Source of the DNA: Bolinopsis microptera | Lineage: Eukaryota; Ctenophora; Tentaculata; Lobata; Bolinopsidae | NCBI RefSeq assembly: GCF_026151205.1 | Contig: NC_087083.1 | Location: 10,351,460 to 10,415,459, forward strand | DNA: 64,000 nt | Direction of reading: 5' to 3' | Part shown: piece after piece, positions 25,401-40,400 of the stretch | Position numbering within the stretch: position 1 is the first letter of the stretch | Layout of the letters: each line of letters starts with the position of its first letter | The notes under the pieces: generated by a model | Told to the model about the DNA's origin: nothing | Databases searched by the model: none | The model's input: the letters and a program-made list of their open reading frames with translations, nothing else | Made by a program: the position numbers and the translations under genes

Positions 25401-28400
25401 CAGAAACCAGGTTCCATCTTCACTTCGCCTCTGGTTCAAGGTTCGAGTTATAGTATGATGGGCTTGCAGCTCTAGCTACCTTGCAACGTGACACCACGTC
25501 ATCCGGCTTAGCGTGCTAAAGCTATTTTGACCACTCGTAATCTAATGTGATCTACCGAAGACTCTAGTCAGATCTTAAACTCTACCGGACTCTACCATAG
25601 CAACCGGGCTATAGTGTCTCCATAGTACTGAACGTCCAATGTGATTTCACACCACGTGTTGTGACGTCATACCACGTGACGTGACGTCATAGTACTGAAC
25701 GTCCAATGTGATTTCACACCATGCTCTTGTCCCTTGTCTCGACTAGTCTCATGTCTCCCCCGGTGTCTGCGCACTCGCCCCAATTCTCGTCCCTAATACC
25801 TCCTCTAATAGCGTCGTATCATTTGGTGGTGGTGGCGGCGGTGGCGGCGTACGACGGCGCACCTGGAACAAGCCGTTCAGTGGGGCCGGACAGAGTGGGG
25901 GACCGCCCGACTCGGATGTAGGCCGTTCTCACAGCCGCAGGTAACGGTGATTTGGCGGTCATTTGACCAGCAGTCACCCGATTTACAGTCTTGTGACGTG
26001 CAGTTTACTGACGACAAGTGTGTGCGTGTGATTTCTCTTAATCCGTTTATTTTACTCCTGTTTTTTTGATGTGACGTTTCGTCACACCACGTGTTGTGAG
26101 TCACATCACGTGACGTCACAACACGTTTCGTGATCATATCTTGTGTGTTTTGCCTGCTAAATTCCTCTCAAATCACAATTCTGTGTGTTAACTTAATAAA
26201 AAGAATAAGAAATCTCCACGCATGACTGAGAATTGTAATTTTGCTCTCTGTTACTGATCGCTTGATCTGAATACTCTGTGTGATAAATGATCACTAAACT
26301 GACTTCTTCCCATCTCATCCCTATATCCGGATTTGAGGATCAAAATTTCTTATCTATTAAAAAGTACTCAGTATCGCTTATGTGGTCAATGGTTAAGTGC
26401 TTACGTAATAAATAGTAAGTACCTAGCTAATTAACACAATAAGTACTGCTACAGCTATAGAGCAACTTATGAAATATCGGATTGATATCTTGTATCACCG
26501 CAATCTAATGACCACGTATCAGTGTAATATTACAACTTATTAAGGAATTTGGAAGTGGTTTAAAGAATTGGGGATCCGTCTTTAAGCACCTTTCGCTAAC
26601 CTTAACCATAGGTTAGCTATGTAACAAGTAAGTTTAATTTGATGTCGTTATGCTCACTGTTCTGCCTCTCTTCTGGATAAACGGTGGTATTCAATTACTT
26701 TTAGTAACTTAAATGTTCTTATTTGAGAGCACACTTTACTTAGCGTAATGTTATCTAAATATCTTAAACAGCGAGCTGCATAAACAACTCAAAGGCAAAC
26801 GTCGGGAATAGTTTGCACCAAATCTTACGTAGATTTAAGATTTTCTACATTTCATACTTTGTTTCACAACTTCTAAAATATGACAACAGTCATAGATCAT
26901 AATAGTTAAGACACAATACACTACACATATTGAGACACAATACACTACACAAGTTAAGACACAATACACTACACAAGTTAAGACACAATACACTACAGAA
27001 GTTAAGACACAATACACTACACAAATTAAGACACAATACACTACACAAGTTAAGACACAATACACTACACAAGTTAAGACACAATACACTACACAAATTA
27101 AGACACAATACACTACACAAGTTAAGACACAATAGTAATACACTACACAAATTAAGACACAATACACTACACAAGTTAAGACACAATACACTACACAAGT
27201 TAAGACACAATACACTACACAAATTAAGACACAATACACTACACAAGTTAAGACACAATACACTACACAAGTTAAGACATAATACACTACACAAGTTAAG
27301 ACACAATACACTACACAAGTTAAGACACAATACATCACACATAATTGCCCAGCTCGGTGGATGTAAGGGGTGGTAATAGGAACAAACTGGATAAAGCTGC
27401 ATTACAAGTCAATGACGCTCGCTTCACAAAAGTAAAGGGCCCCCGGTTCAGTGGCAAGGCAAGTGGAGCGCCCCCCAAAAAGAGTGAGCCGGGAACGAAA
27501 CAAGTGAAACAGAAAATGACAGCGAGGAAAGCAGACCCGGGCGGGAAGAAGGGAACGAGCGGAGGAGGCGGAGGAGGAGGAGGAGGGATGATGGAGCAAG
27601 ATAGCGGGTATCTGACCGCATGAGCGCAACATCAGCAGCAGCATGAGTCACATACTCCTGCACGTGCAAATACGTGCACACGTGTCACGCGCACTGTGCA
27701 CGTGTCACTCCGCATGAGAGAATCAGGATATCCCTGCACCTAACAGCACAGAGCAGCTGTGCCTCCTGCTGGCAGCACCGCAGACAAAATCGAGATCAGG
27801 GTTATATGCGATATCGTGATCATCAAAACGCCGATATCATGGCAGTTCCCCTACAATTAATACCCTTTATCTGGCTTAAAAGAAGTGTCTCAATCAGCAT
27901 TGTCGCCCATGATTCCAAGTGATGAGATAACAGTCACAGCTGTGATAAGGCGGTCCTGACCTTTGAACAGCAGATAATCGCAATCAGTAACTACGCTTTT
28001 AATCAATTTACTTATTTCAGACAGAGTAATTTTTAATAATATGAAGCTCCCGCATGTAACGCTGTGCCTACTCTTTTAGCTTTATCATCATAGCATACAC
28101 TGTCTCCTTCTTTTTAGTGAACATGGTGTTTTGTGAGTTTATATCTTCTGACATGTACGGAAATATCTGAACAAGAATTCAGCTCACAGTATGTTGAATG
28201 AGTAACCGAATTTGCCCCTAACAAATTGATTATTGATTAACGATTCTGAATGTGTTGCTAACATTTCATCTCCCGGTATTTTCCCGTTCCGCAGTCTTCA
28301 AACCAAGACCTTTACTTACATCATAAAATTATCACTTATCAAACCGTTAAAATGAAACCAGAATTTGGGAAAACTTGATTTCAGATATTGAGGGGTAAAT

Positions 28401-31400
28401 TTGGTTACTCATCCAGATCAAGTTTACCTAGACTCAATCAAGTATCTTAGTATTTAATTAGACTTATTGAACTTCTGGGTTGAGTAACAGGTAGACATTG
28501 GTCTACCTTTTGTTTTATCTAACCTTCTAAAATACACGCGAATCGTCTAAAATTGGACTAACGGTGCATTGAAACCTCCCTGTAGTGTTACATGCATCCA
28601 CCTTATGTCAGGTATATAATTTGTATAAGTCATATTATGGGGTATTTAGTTTTCTTCTGTTTGGATAATATGAGTGGAGGTTCCTCTGCTTCACACAACT
28701 CATGGAACATTTCCTTTTCATTATTCAAATTAAGTTTAAAGAGTAATAAACTTACTTATTGAATTAATTAGTAAGTAGTGAACTTATTCTCGAACTGAAT
28801 CATGGTTATTATATTGGAGGTAAGGTTAATAACATTATTTTATTATAAATAAGTTGTGTTTATTAGGTTGTTAATTAATGATTATCACTAATACGTTCGT
28901 CTGTGTCCGTCAGTCAGTCTGTCAGTTTCTCTGTCAGTTAATTGAGTAATTAAGTTAATTAAGTATCGAGTAATTAAGTTAATTAAGTATCGAGTAATTA
29001 AGTTAATTAAGTATCGAGTGGGTAATGTTATTCTTCTAGAGAGGAAGATCAACGAGCGGAAAAAAGAAAGTATGTGCATGTAAATATTATCATATCAGGC
29101 AGCATGTTGTTATGGAATATAAAATTGCAAGAAAATTCCCTTACAAGCTTAACACAGGCCACACCGCTAGATCCTCCCAATTGAAGGACTCTGACTTTCA
29201 CTTTCGGTTTCACTTTCGGTTTCACTTTCGGTTTCACTTTCGGTTTTTAACGAAGCACGTTCTGTAACAATCGTTAAAGAATCAATAAAATCAGAGTCCT
29301 TCAATGATCAGCTCCTGATTCCTCAATATAACAGTCTTGTCTTCAATCATCCTCCCCAACCGTAGCACTTACCTTGTTTTTAACTTGTCTGTTTTTCAAT
29401 GATCGAGTAATCCACCAAGAACTAATCACTTAAATATAAATAACAGTTTAATTGATCAGTTGTAATTCTTATTACAACTAATTGATTAATTGTTACTATA
29501 ATTGCTTGTGAGATGTGATCAGAAACAATCATTTCGTAGAATGCAGTTTAAAATCATTTGAAAAGTTCTTGAAACATTTTCTTTTTTGCCAAAATTTTTG
29601 GAATTCTTCGAATCTCTGCAGATCCTGCAGCTGTATATATATTATAACTAAAGCACCACCTTATTTTCTACTGCTTTTAAAAGCCGCGCTCTTAGCTAAT
29701 ATCACTTTTGCTGCTCTAAACCAGACATTTTAGCCTTACTTTCAGTGACAAATTTACAAACAAACTTACAAACAAACTTACAAACAAACTTACAAACAAA
29801 CTTACAAACAAACTTACAAACAAACTTACCAAAAAACTTTCAAACAAACTTTCAAACAAACTTACAAACAAACTTACTTTAACAAACTTACTTTAACAAA
29901 CTTACCAACAAACTTCCAATAAACCTACTTTAACAAACTTACCAACAAACTTACTAACAAACTTACCAACAAATTTACTAACAAACTTACTAACAAAATT
30001 ACTAACAAACGTGTGATCATTCAAAGAAGCTTACAGACGAAGACTGTACGATCTTGGCACCGTGACAAATTAAATCTGTAAAGAGTTATTCCTTGAAAAT
30101 TTAAAGCCATGACAGTTTAAACTGAGAACAGTCAAGATTGTGACGATTTAGGACAGTAAAAAGTTGAAACCGTAACCATTTACGACCGTGACAAGTTGAG
30201 AACGTAACTTTACGACCGTGACAAGTTGAAACCGTGACAAGTTTAGAATTTGATGAGTTGATACTGTGATTCTGTGTATTTGACTATTCAACACTGTGAC
30301 CAATCGGCGACAAATTGAGATTGCATGACAGGTCCGTCATTATTTAAGACCAAGACAACTTATATAAGTTAAGACTGTGACAATTTGAGACTGTTAAATT
30401 TTAAGACTGTGACAACTTACGGCTATGACAGTTTACGACCGTTAGAACTTGAGACTCTGGCAAGTTGATACCGTGACAATTTACGACCGTAAGAATTTGA
30501 GAACGTTCAACGTGATACTTTACGACCGTGGCAATTTGAGACCGTGACAAGTTGATACCGTGACAGTTTACGACCGTGACAAGTTGAGAACGTAACTAAC
30601 TGTCATAATTTCACCAGGTCTATTGTTCAGTTACTAGTTCTGATGTTAGACTTCGTGAGTGTTTGGTTGTTTGCTGCCGGATTCGTTCACTTGGTAAGTA
30701 AATTAAAAAGCCAAATATTCACTTGGTTAGTAAATTAAAAAGCTAAATATTTGCTATGGAATTTCGTTTTCATCCGAAACAATCAGACAGCCATATAGAA
30801 GCATTTTGAGCCGTTTTGATACTACCATAATATGTATATATACAGTCAATCTTTTTACCGTCCAATTGAGAAAGTGATGAAAGTTTGTCTATATATAGAC
30901 AAACTTTCATCACTTTCTCAATTGGACGGTAAAAAGATTGACTGACCACGAACTTATAATTGAGTTCATCCATTTCAAGAGCTACAAAACGAAGGTGGTT
31001 TTACAACTTTTTCCGGTTGCAAGGCTTTCAAATGGTCGCTAACTTCTTATATTATAGGTTGAGAACTCTGGTGATCCCTGGAAGCCGAACAGCGCGAGGA
31101 CGGACAACTTCACCTACTTTGATTCAGTGTGGCTCACCATGGTGACCATGAGTACAGGTTTGCTCCCTATCTGATGTTAATTAATTAATTATTGATTCAT
31201 CGATTAAGTAATACCTGATATTATTATTTTTATCATGGTACAGGGTTACTGCGGATAGCTGATATTACAACTTGATTTATGATTATAATCTTAATATTAA
31301 CTAAAACTAATTACATAATCACTTAATTAATCATCGTAAGTAATCCCAAAAGTAGTAAAATAAATTACATAACTGATATATATAATTATCGTAAAAAAAT

Positions 31401-34400
31401 GCATAACTTATATTACTGATGGAAAAACGGTGTCCTCACAGCAAATTTGAGGAATCCTCTGTCCATTTTTTCTCGAATGTTTTCAACCTTTCTCAAATTT
31501 GCCCCACTCTAAAAATGTATCTCAGTTGGTTACGGTGACGTGTACCCTACCACGGGAATTGGGCGCTCCTTCATGATGGTATTCATTGTTTGCGGTCTGG
31601 CGATGTTTGCTACTTACACGCCATACCTCTACGAGTTCTACAGGAGCCGATCACCCTACGCCGGCAGATACGAGCGAGCTGATAGTAAAAAGTAAGTGAC
31701 ATCTGATCTGATCTGATCACCTCGCATCTGGTCACATGGTCCACAATATTTATTTTCTGCCGTCATTGATTAGAATAGAATCATTTTAAGATTATGCAGA
31801 TTAAAGGACCAGTTAACTGAAAAAAAAGTTATCCTCATATTTTGACAGATTGTGACAAATAGCAAACTAAGCAACGAGTCGAAATTCCTAAATCTCTAAC
31901 TGCTCTCTAACGCGTGTAAATAGCGTTTGTATTATTTTGGCGATGACGTCATAAAGTCCCTTGCGCGCGCAGAAGAGCTCGTGAGACTGTATTTTACAGG
32001 TAGAAAATGGACATAATACAATGTTTTTCCCCGAATAACTCGAAAAGTAAGTAATTTAGGGTACATGTTGCTTCATAAGTTGTATATAAACATGGCCATT
32101 CTGCACAATTTGCACACATTCAAAAACCTTTAGGGCCTTCATAGCCCAATTTACCAGATACCCATAGTTTTGCATGATTTCTGGAACCGAAAATCAGTTT
32201 TTCGCCAATAACTGAAAAAGTAAGCACTTTAAGGCATATGTTTGTTCGTAAGTCATATATTAATATGCTAATTGCGGTTCTTTTGCACCCTGTCTAAAGA
32301 CTCTATCACGATCCTATCGAAAATGGGCTGAGCACCACGCCCAAAATGGTTTTTGGCGAATTTCTCGAAAAGTAAGGATTTTAGGCCATGTGTTGCTCAA
32401 TAACTCCTATATAAACATGCATATGCGGCTTCGTTTAAGCCTATTTTGAAGTCTCTACGACCTTCAGAAGCAAGGGGTCGGTTACGTTATTGGGTCAATA
32501 TGGGCGTGGCCCTCCTGGGTTTTCTCCACGGTCAAAAAAATGTCTCCAAACGAAAATCGTTTATTCATACCTTCGGGAAGGTCTGTGCAAAGTTTCGTGA
32601 GTATCTGAACATTTGCGGGTTCATTTCCATAAATGTCCATAAATGACTGGACTACACAACTTTAGAGTTAACTTTAGAGAAACTCATAAGTCATTTATCT
32701 CAAATTAAGCTGTTAGTGTCCATGATCAGCCTGTGGCGACAATGTTTTACGTGAAATGTAAAAATCAGGAGTAATATAAAAAGTGTATTTTTAGATTAAA
32801 GTGCTAGCTCATAGTTTTAGAATTGTATAGATTAACGTTGGTCGTTTAGCCATCTAACAATCGATCGTGCCGTAATATATGGCCAAAGAATAATAGGGTC
32901 TTGGAAATTCTATAGTTGTTCAGTGGGTCGATTGACTGAACACGTTTGCACTTGGTATTTAAACTTACCAGTAGTTTATTTATGTTATGTACCGATGATA
33001 ATGCAATTAGGATAACAACTAGGTAAGCCGTAAGTCTAATTCAAAACACACCGCACACCGTACACTCGAATCAGTATTACTATTTGGTAGACCGGGTATT
33101 TTGGCGGGAATTCTGTTCCCATGGCACTGTTCTGATAGAAGCTACTTCTACTAATGGTCCCAGAGGAACGGCCGTAAAGTAGCCAGACTTCTTGTCTCCT
33201 ATACTGGCTGACACATGCCAATCCAAAATTATCACATATGACATAAGTAATTGTAATAGCAGAAACTTTCTAACCGTACATTCACCCGCCACTGTTCAAG
33301 AACCTATATCACTGTTTAAAATCATGACGTGAGCACTGTACATCCAATCAGCTATTCCTTTAGTTAGGATGATAGCCAAAACTATAAGGATTTTGGAGAA
33401 CTAGGGAAATAGTCATAATTCTAAAATTTGAGTGAGTTACAGGTGTTTTATTGACAACGATAAACATTTGCAACGTATATTACGCTATGCCAGCGCGCAC
33501 TGAGGGACTTTATGACGTCACGAGGCCACAGCTTATTATTGCAATAACACGCGTTACACGTACGCTAGAGAGTTGGTTCTTTCGGCGATACGATTCTTTA
33601 CCGGTTTGTCACAGCTGATTTAAATCTTAGCCAAATTGGAGACTACAAATTTTTCAGTTAACTGGTCCTTTAAATAGCTCAAGTAACGTTCATTGCAGAC
33701 AATAACTCTTTTCAATTAACGATAAAATATGTTATTAATATTATAGATATTTTTGCAGATATTTTGGTCTTGTGTAAATGTAATTGTAATGCATTGATGT
33801 AAAATTTATTTGAATTTTGAAATAACTAATTGCTTATAATGATAATTTTGTTTCAGATACGTAGTAGTTTGTGGACATATTACCTACAACAACGTAAAAT
33901 CTTTTTTAGCGGACTTTCTTCATCCGGACAGAGGAGATCGCACTAGCAGAGTCCTTTTTCTTGACAAGTTAGAGATAATTGTTTTTTTTTGTCTTTCACT
34001 TTCATTTTGTGTCGACAGTTTCGCTTTCAATTTTGTTATAATATAGTCGTAAGCTTACGCTTTGGTACCAAGATTTGTATTTTACTTGAAAAATTTGAAA
34101 TTTATCAACAGATTGTTGTTTCAAATCATTAAATGTGTAGACATGTTTTCATTGGATGAATCATGAAAGTGAAATTGAAATTAACAGGGGTTATTTTTCA
34201 GTAAGCGTCCTGAACCGGAATTGACTGGTCTTATTAAGCGCTATTTTTTAAGTGTTCAGTATTTTGAGGGGTCTGCCTTGAATCACAATGATTTACGGCG
34301 AGTTCAGGTTAGTTTCATATTATATTCCTGTATTTTTGTCGCCGAAACCATTTTATCTTCTATTCGTAGGAATGCCTTAAGTTCAAAAATCAAATTTCAT

Positions 34401-37400
34401 AAAAAACTTTGAAATACAAACACCATATTTGAGGTCTGCCACATTATGAAGCAATTAGTGATTCAATTAAATAATTAGTACACTGTAATTACTTCTTTCA
34501 GTTAGAGCATTCAGACGCGGTCATTCTGTTGTGTAACAAAGATTCTGATGATACGAAGTCCGAGGATGCAGCTACTATACTAAGAGCTGTGAGTGGGGCG
34601 GCGGCTTTTTTCTTCGTTTTATGAGTCGGAGCTCATATATTGTCAATATTGTACATGATCATCATCGATTTTTTTGCTACCATTTTAATCTGACATGACA
34701 AAATAAAATTGTCTGTATTAAATTTGACGGATAAAAATCCTCAGATATCAGTAAAGAACTACTGCAGTAAAGCTCGGCTTATTATGCAGCTTCTTAACTA
34801 TAAATCTAAAAGCTTCCTTCAAACAATTCCTAATTGGGACCCTATTAACTACAGAGACGAAAATATTTGTATTAGTGAGGTATGTTGATTGTTTTTCCGT
34901 ATTTACTATTAATTTTACTAAAAGATATTCCATAAGACATCTCCTTTTAAAATGCATAAGAATTAGTTATAATCATCGTTCAACAATATGTCTTAAATTC
35001 GGAATATTTACATTTCACCCAGTGTTTATTCTAATTATTCCTAATTATTCCTAATTATTCTTAATTATTCCTGATTATTCTTAATTATTCCTAATTATTC
35101 CAAGTTTTCAGAGAAGTTGATAGTTTTCTTTCAGTTCATGTACGGGTTAGTTGCACAGAGCTGCTTGTGCCCTGGATTCTCTACATTAATGATAAACCTC
35201 ATCTCAACCCGTTCCTACATTCCTGGGGTAGGAAATTGTTCCGTGGCAGTTACTTTAATGACGTCACGCTCCTTTAATGACGTCACGTTCCTTTAATGAC
35301 GTCACGCTCCTTTAATGACGTCACGTTCCTTTAATGACGTCACGCTCCTTTAATGACTTCATGTTCCTTTAATGACGTCACATTTCTTTAATGACGTCAC
35401 GTTCCTTTAATGACGTCACGCTTATTTTGTTTCATATTTTGGAGACTTGTTGAATATTTTGAAAACGTAACGCCTTTTTAATGACGTGATCTTCATGTTA
35501 ATTCACTTTTTTAAGGCGCTTAAAGGTGACTTAAGTAGCCTAGTAAAACTTGAAAAAGTTGACTTACCTTGTTTAGAACGAGAAGACAAACGAGAATTTG
35601 GACTGGAAATCAGATTATGCGTATGGTTGTGATCACGAAATCTACACTGTCATGATCAGCAGTGATTTCAACGGCATGACCTTCCCGGAAGCAGCCGAGT
35701 CAGTTTACTTTTATTTTTGTTCCATGACCTGTTAATGATCTCGTCTTTACATCAAAGCGTTGATTTTATTTCCGTTTTGTTTTCAATGTCATTTTCACTT
35801 TCTACCCGCCCTGCTCTCTGTCACAAACTCATACCCAGGATATGTTACAAGCAGTTGAACCTGTTGATGATCGCTGTTGAAAACTTCGATAACTCCGGAT
35901 TAGCCATTAATCCGTTACCGGACCAGTTTACGATACGGAAGGAATGTCTCGGTTACTTCATCGCCTCCTCGTATAAAGATGTTTGCAGGTTTGGGATCCA
36001 TTAGTTAATCACTACTCAATTAGTAGTAGTCAATTACTAGTTAATTAATTTCAAATATGATGACGGACACAGAATTTATATAAAATCTGTTTTAACGGAA
36101 ATTTTTAACGGTTACTGATTGAAAAGTTCTTCGTCTTTAACAATATTTGATTCACAAAACTTCTTTTCTGAATTTTAATTACATATTTTTCTTTCAGGGC
36201 GAGGTTTTACTGTGCCCTTTGTTTAAATGAAGGTATTGAGATCGGGTTCAAACCTTGTAAATGCCGACTGGAAGCAGGTTAATATTTCAGCTATTTATTA
36301 GTTACTGGTTGTAAACTTTTAAAAAGTTGATAAGATGTTCGTAGCTGGTTTATACTTTAAATAATATTATTCATTGCTATTATTGCACATTTTTGCATGC
36401 TATCAGTTTATAAATAAATTATCATTTTCGTTATTGAAAAAGTATAATTTGAAACGTAGTTATTGCTTGCTAGTTGCTATTATATGTTATTTTGTTAGAA
36501 ATTTGCCATGAAATTTTAGAAACAGGTGATCAGAAGATTTCTTTAAATGCGGAAAGTTAGTGTTTATTGTGCGCTGTTTGCTATATACTACAAGTATTGT
36601 TTTTTAATTCATTTGTGCCATTAAAGCTGTAAATTTGCTACAAGTTTTGTGTTTACTATAAGTATGCCATAAGTTTGCTACATATTTAGTGTAAACTAAC
36701 AATTTGCCATAAGTTTGCTACATATTTAGTGTATACTATAAGTTTGCTACATTTTCAGTGTTTAAGTTATAAGTTTGCCATAAGTTTGCTACATATTTAG
36801 TGTATACTATAGGTTTGCCATGAGTTTGCTACATATTTAGTGTTTACTATAAGTTTGCCATGAGTTTGCTACATATTTAGTGTTTACTATAAGTTTGCCA
36901 TAAGTTTGCTACATATTTAGTGTTTACTATAAGTTTGCCATAAGTTTGCTACATATTTTGTATATACTATAAGTTTGCCATAAGTTTGCTACATATTTAG
37001 TGTTTACTATAAGTTTGCCATAAGTTTGCTACATATTTAGTGTTTACTATAAGTTTGCCATAAGTTTGCTACATATTTAGTGTTTACTATAAGTTTGCCA
37101 TAAGTTTGCTACATATTTAGTGTATACTATAAGTATGCCACAAGTTTGCTACATATTTAGTGTATACTAACAATTTGCCTTAAGTTTGCTACATATTTAA
37201 TGTATACTATAAGTTTGCCATGAGTTTGCTACATATTTAGTGTTTACTATAAGTTTGCCATAAGTTTGCTAGATATTTAGTGTTTACTATAAGTTTGCCA
37301 TAAGTTTGCTACATATTTTGTATATACTATAAGTTTGCCATAAGTTTGCTACATATTTTGTATATACTATAAGTTTGCCATAAGTTTGCTACATATTAAG

Positions 37401-40400
37401 TGTTTACTATAAGTTTGCTACATATTTTTTGCTACATATTAAGTGTTTACTATAAGTTTGCTACATATTGTTTGCTACATATTAAGTGTTTACTATAAGT
37501 TTGCTACATATTGTTTGCTATATGTCACGTGCTATACTCGCTGCTAGTTACCCGCCCATTTCCAGCTGTTCCTCAACTATCTACCGTTCCTGCAGCTAAA
37601 AAGAAACGATCTAACGTCCAACTCATTCCCCTTTCTGAGCACAAATCCCCCAACAACAATGAAACAGGTTTCCCATCTTTTTTATTTATTTATATTTCTC
37701 AGGTTTCACTGTTATTTTCTCCGAAAGAAAAAATTTTGCTAGAAATTGAGAAATAAATTCATCTGAAATTCGCAAATCAAATTATTGGACCGGCAAAGAA
37801 ATTTGGGATCCAAGCTGGTCCGTAATGTGTCACTGAAGCTGCCATAGGAGTGACGTATAATTTCATGACATTTCGCGCCAATTAGCCAATTAGCCTACAG
37901 ATGTATTCCATCTGGGATTCAGCTAATGAAGTGGTACTTGTCACTTGTCAAACAAGTATCCAGTCACGTGACAACAATATCGTTATTTGATTGGCTAATA
38001 ACGGTCAGGTCTGACGCGTGTAGGAAGTGTAGACTCCAAATCCTCGACAGCGACAGATATCAACCAGCTCCGAACCGTCCGACATCTTTTCTCTCAGCAT
38101 TCGGTATGCAAGCATTTTATATTTATATCGTCATTAGATTTCTATCGTCATTTTTATAGTTAAGAAGCAAGCAATTAGCCTCCTGGCATTTTTGTTTTCT
38201 ACTAATCGAGCTTATCGAATGTCCTGAACTGTTCGTTAATTGCAATTGTATAGGATCTGATCTTATCTTGTCGAAAATCATCGCGCGAACTAATTATTAT
38301 TTGTTAATTGTTATTAATATTAAATATCACTAATGATTATTAAATATCTCACCTTTAGACGAAGTCCACATCAGTGGACCGAGGAACGCTGACTGGAGCC
38401 GGAATGTCAAGCACGTTCGACCCCACAGGCAACTACCACTGGTCCCCCGAGAAGAAGTTTGAGGACGTCGACTTGGTGAGTCTGCTGTGCTCTGTCACGT
38501 GCCATGCGGAATTGTGACGTCATCAAATGGATAACATTCACATATTTCACATATTTTACATTCTTGCTACAACTTCAAATCACTGCAGCTGCTCTACCAG
38601 TAAAATAGAATGTTGCATCTGCACTGCTGTGACCTGCCCGCATTAAATAGATATTATTATTTCGCTCCCCTGCCCTCCTCACCTGAAAAATGAGGTTGAC
38701 ATCACGCTTGCTCTATCACATGATATATCACATGATATAATACACAATGTAGCCTGGACTTCAGAACGATTCTGTAGGTTCAGCACTTTGAGTTGAAAGT
38801 GCAACTGCATAGAAATGAACAATTATTGCTTGTACAAACAGTTATTATTACACGGCACGGAAAAGATAGATTATTATTATTATCCTGATTGACGCGGATC
38901 ATGGTAATGGTTTAACATGGGTATTGAGGTGTTTGTGTTGTGTTGTAATTATTCATTATTTGTTTGTCATAATTACTTTACAGTGTGAACACTCAGGAAA
39001 CTTTTCAAGAGGTGAACATTAAAAATAAACGCTTATTATGGACATAAGCCGTTACTGGATCAGAATAACGACCATTACTTGCACCATGGTTGTGTTTATT
39101 GAGCAGAACTTGAATAAAAACCTGGGCCAAAACTTGGACCATGCCTGTCTTTAACCGCAACCTGAATATGAACAAAACTTGGACCATGCTTGTCTTTAAC
39201 CGCAATATGAATATGAACAAAACTTGGACCATGCCTGTCTTTAACCGCAATATGAATATGAATAAAACTCGGACCATGCCTGTCTTTAACCGCAACCTGA
39301 ATATGAACAAAACTTGGACCATGCCTGTCTTTAACCGCAATATGAATATGAACAAAACTTGGACCATGCCTGTCTTTAACCGCAACCTGAATATGAACAA
39401 AACTTGGACCATGCCTGTCTTTAACCGCAACCTGAATATGAATAAAACTTGGACCATGCCTGTCTTTAACCGCAACCTGAATATGAACAAAACTTGGACC
39501 ATGCCTCATGCCTGTCTTTAACCGCAACCTGAATATGAACAAAACTTGGACCATGCCTGTCTTTAACCGCAACCTGAGTATGAACAAAACTTGAACCAGA
39601 ACATGAAACAGAATTCGAACAATGCCTGTCCTAACCCAGATCCTAAAATTGAAAAAAAGAACATGAACGAATTTTTCACCACCTTAATTTAAATATTTCT
39701 AAATTTATCCATCACCAATAAACTAACCCTGATATCTCTATTGATGTTGTATTGAATGGTTGATACACAAGATCTCTGTCGCCGTATTCAATCATATCTG
39801 TCATTGTCACAGATATTGTTTTTATTGTCACAGATCTGTCAAATTGTCATGTTGTCACTTCACATCCTGTGACGTAACACGCGATTCATGTGGTAACCCT
39901 ATATGTCGATAACAGGCAGGCTACATTACGAAGGAGTACCAGTACAAGCCCGATGATGCAGAGGCAATCAACCAGAGGGTTGTCATCAAGTACATAAACG
40001 AGGTAAGAGAATATTCTGTCATTTGTATATTTGTACCGTCATCTCCTGTTTGATGACGTCATCTCCTGTTTGATGACGTCATCTCCTGTTTGATGGCATT
40101 ATTGGATTAATATGACTCTGGTGGTTTTCCAGCAGAGGATGTTTTTTTGTACTTTCAATACAAATTCGATGTGTCCACACGTTTATCGTCTGTCTATATC
40201 CTAGTTAATTTGTCTGATACCATTTCGTCTCAAGTTTTGATCGCCACTTTGATTCACCCGGCCTCTTAATCGTCGTGAACATTCCACCTCTTCTTCTTAT
40301 ATATATCATGTAAATTCAACATATAATGTGTTGGTGCAGCCGTTAGTTTCTGTATTTGTGTCATTGTGACGTTTTAAAGCTCCCACGTCATATACAGCAC

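Larger units (their letters stand above)
21009..30617 (+). other. BK intron 6 (9.6 kb), between S4 and S5 exons
   Basis: The largest intron of the gene, bounded by AAC|GTAAGT and TTCACCAG|G. It carries most of the tandem repeats of the central region and several open frames of doubtful status. The most coding-like is 27345-27623 on the plus strand (Lys-rich, with nine glycines, ending DSGYLTA). A minus-strand stretch at 25070-25303 contains LNELEEALDGMFWNKYHECR but has no supporting splice context. No channel exon is missing: phase and protein continuity join exon 6 directly to 30618. Confidence 0.8.

Noticed and set aside
26835-27402. ORFs of 148-170 residues on both strands
   Set aside because: Entirely within a 24-bp minisatellite; three frames are open at once, which real genes do not show.
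31801-33673. piggyBac element
   Set aside because: TTAA target fits, but the ends are AGGACC, not CCC-type, and no transposase is present; Kolobok-like is the better label.
39005-39587. Repetitive ORFs of 126-165 residues on both strands
   Set aside because: By-product of a 45-bp intronic repeat with unit length divisible by three.
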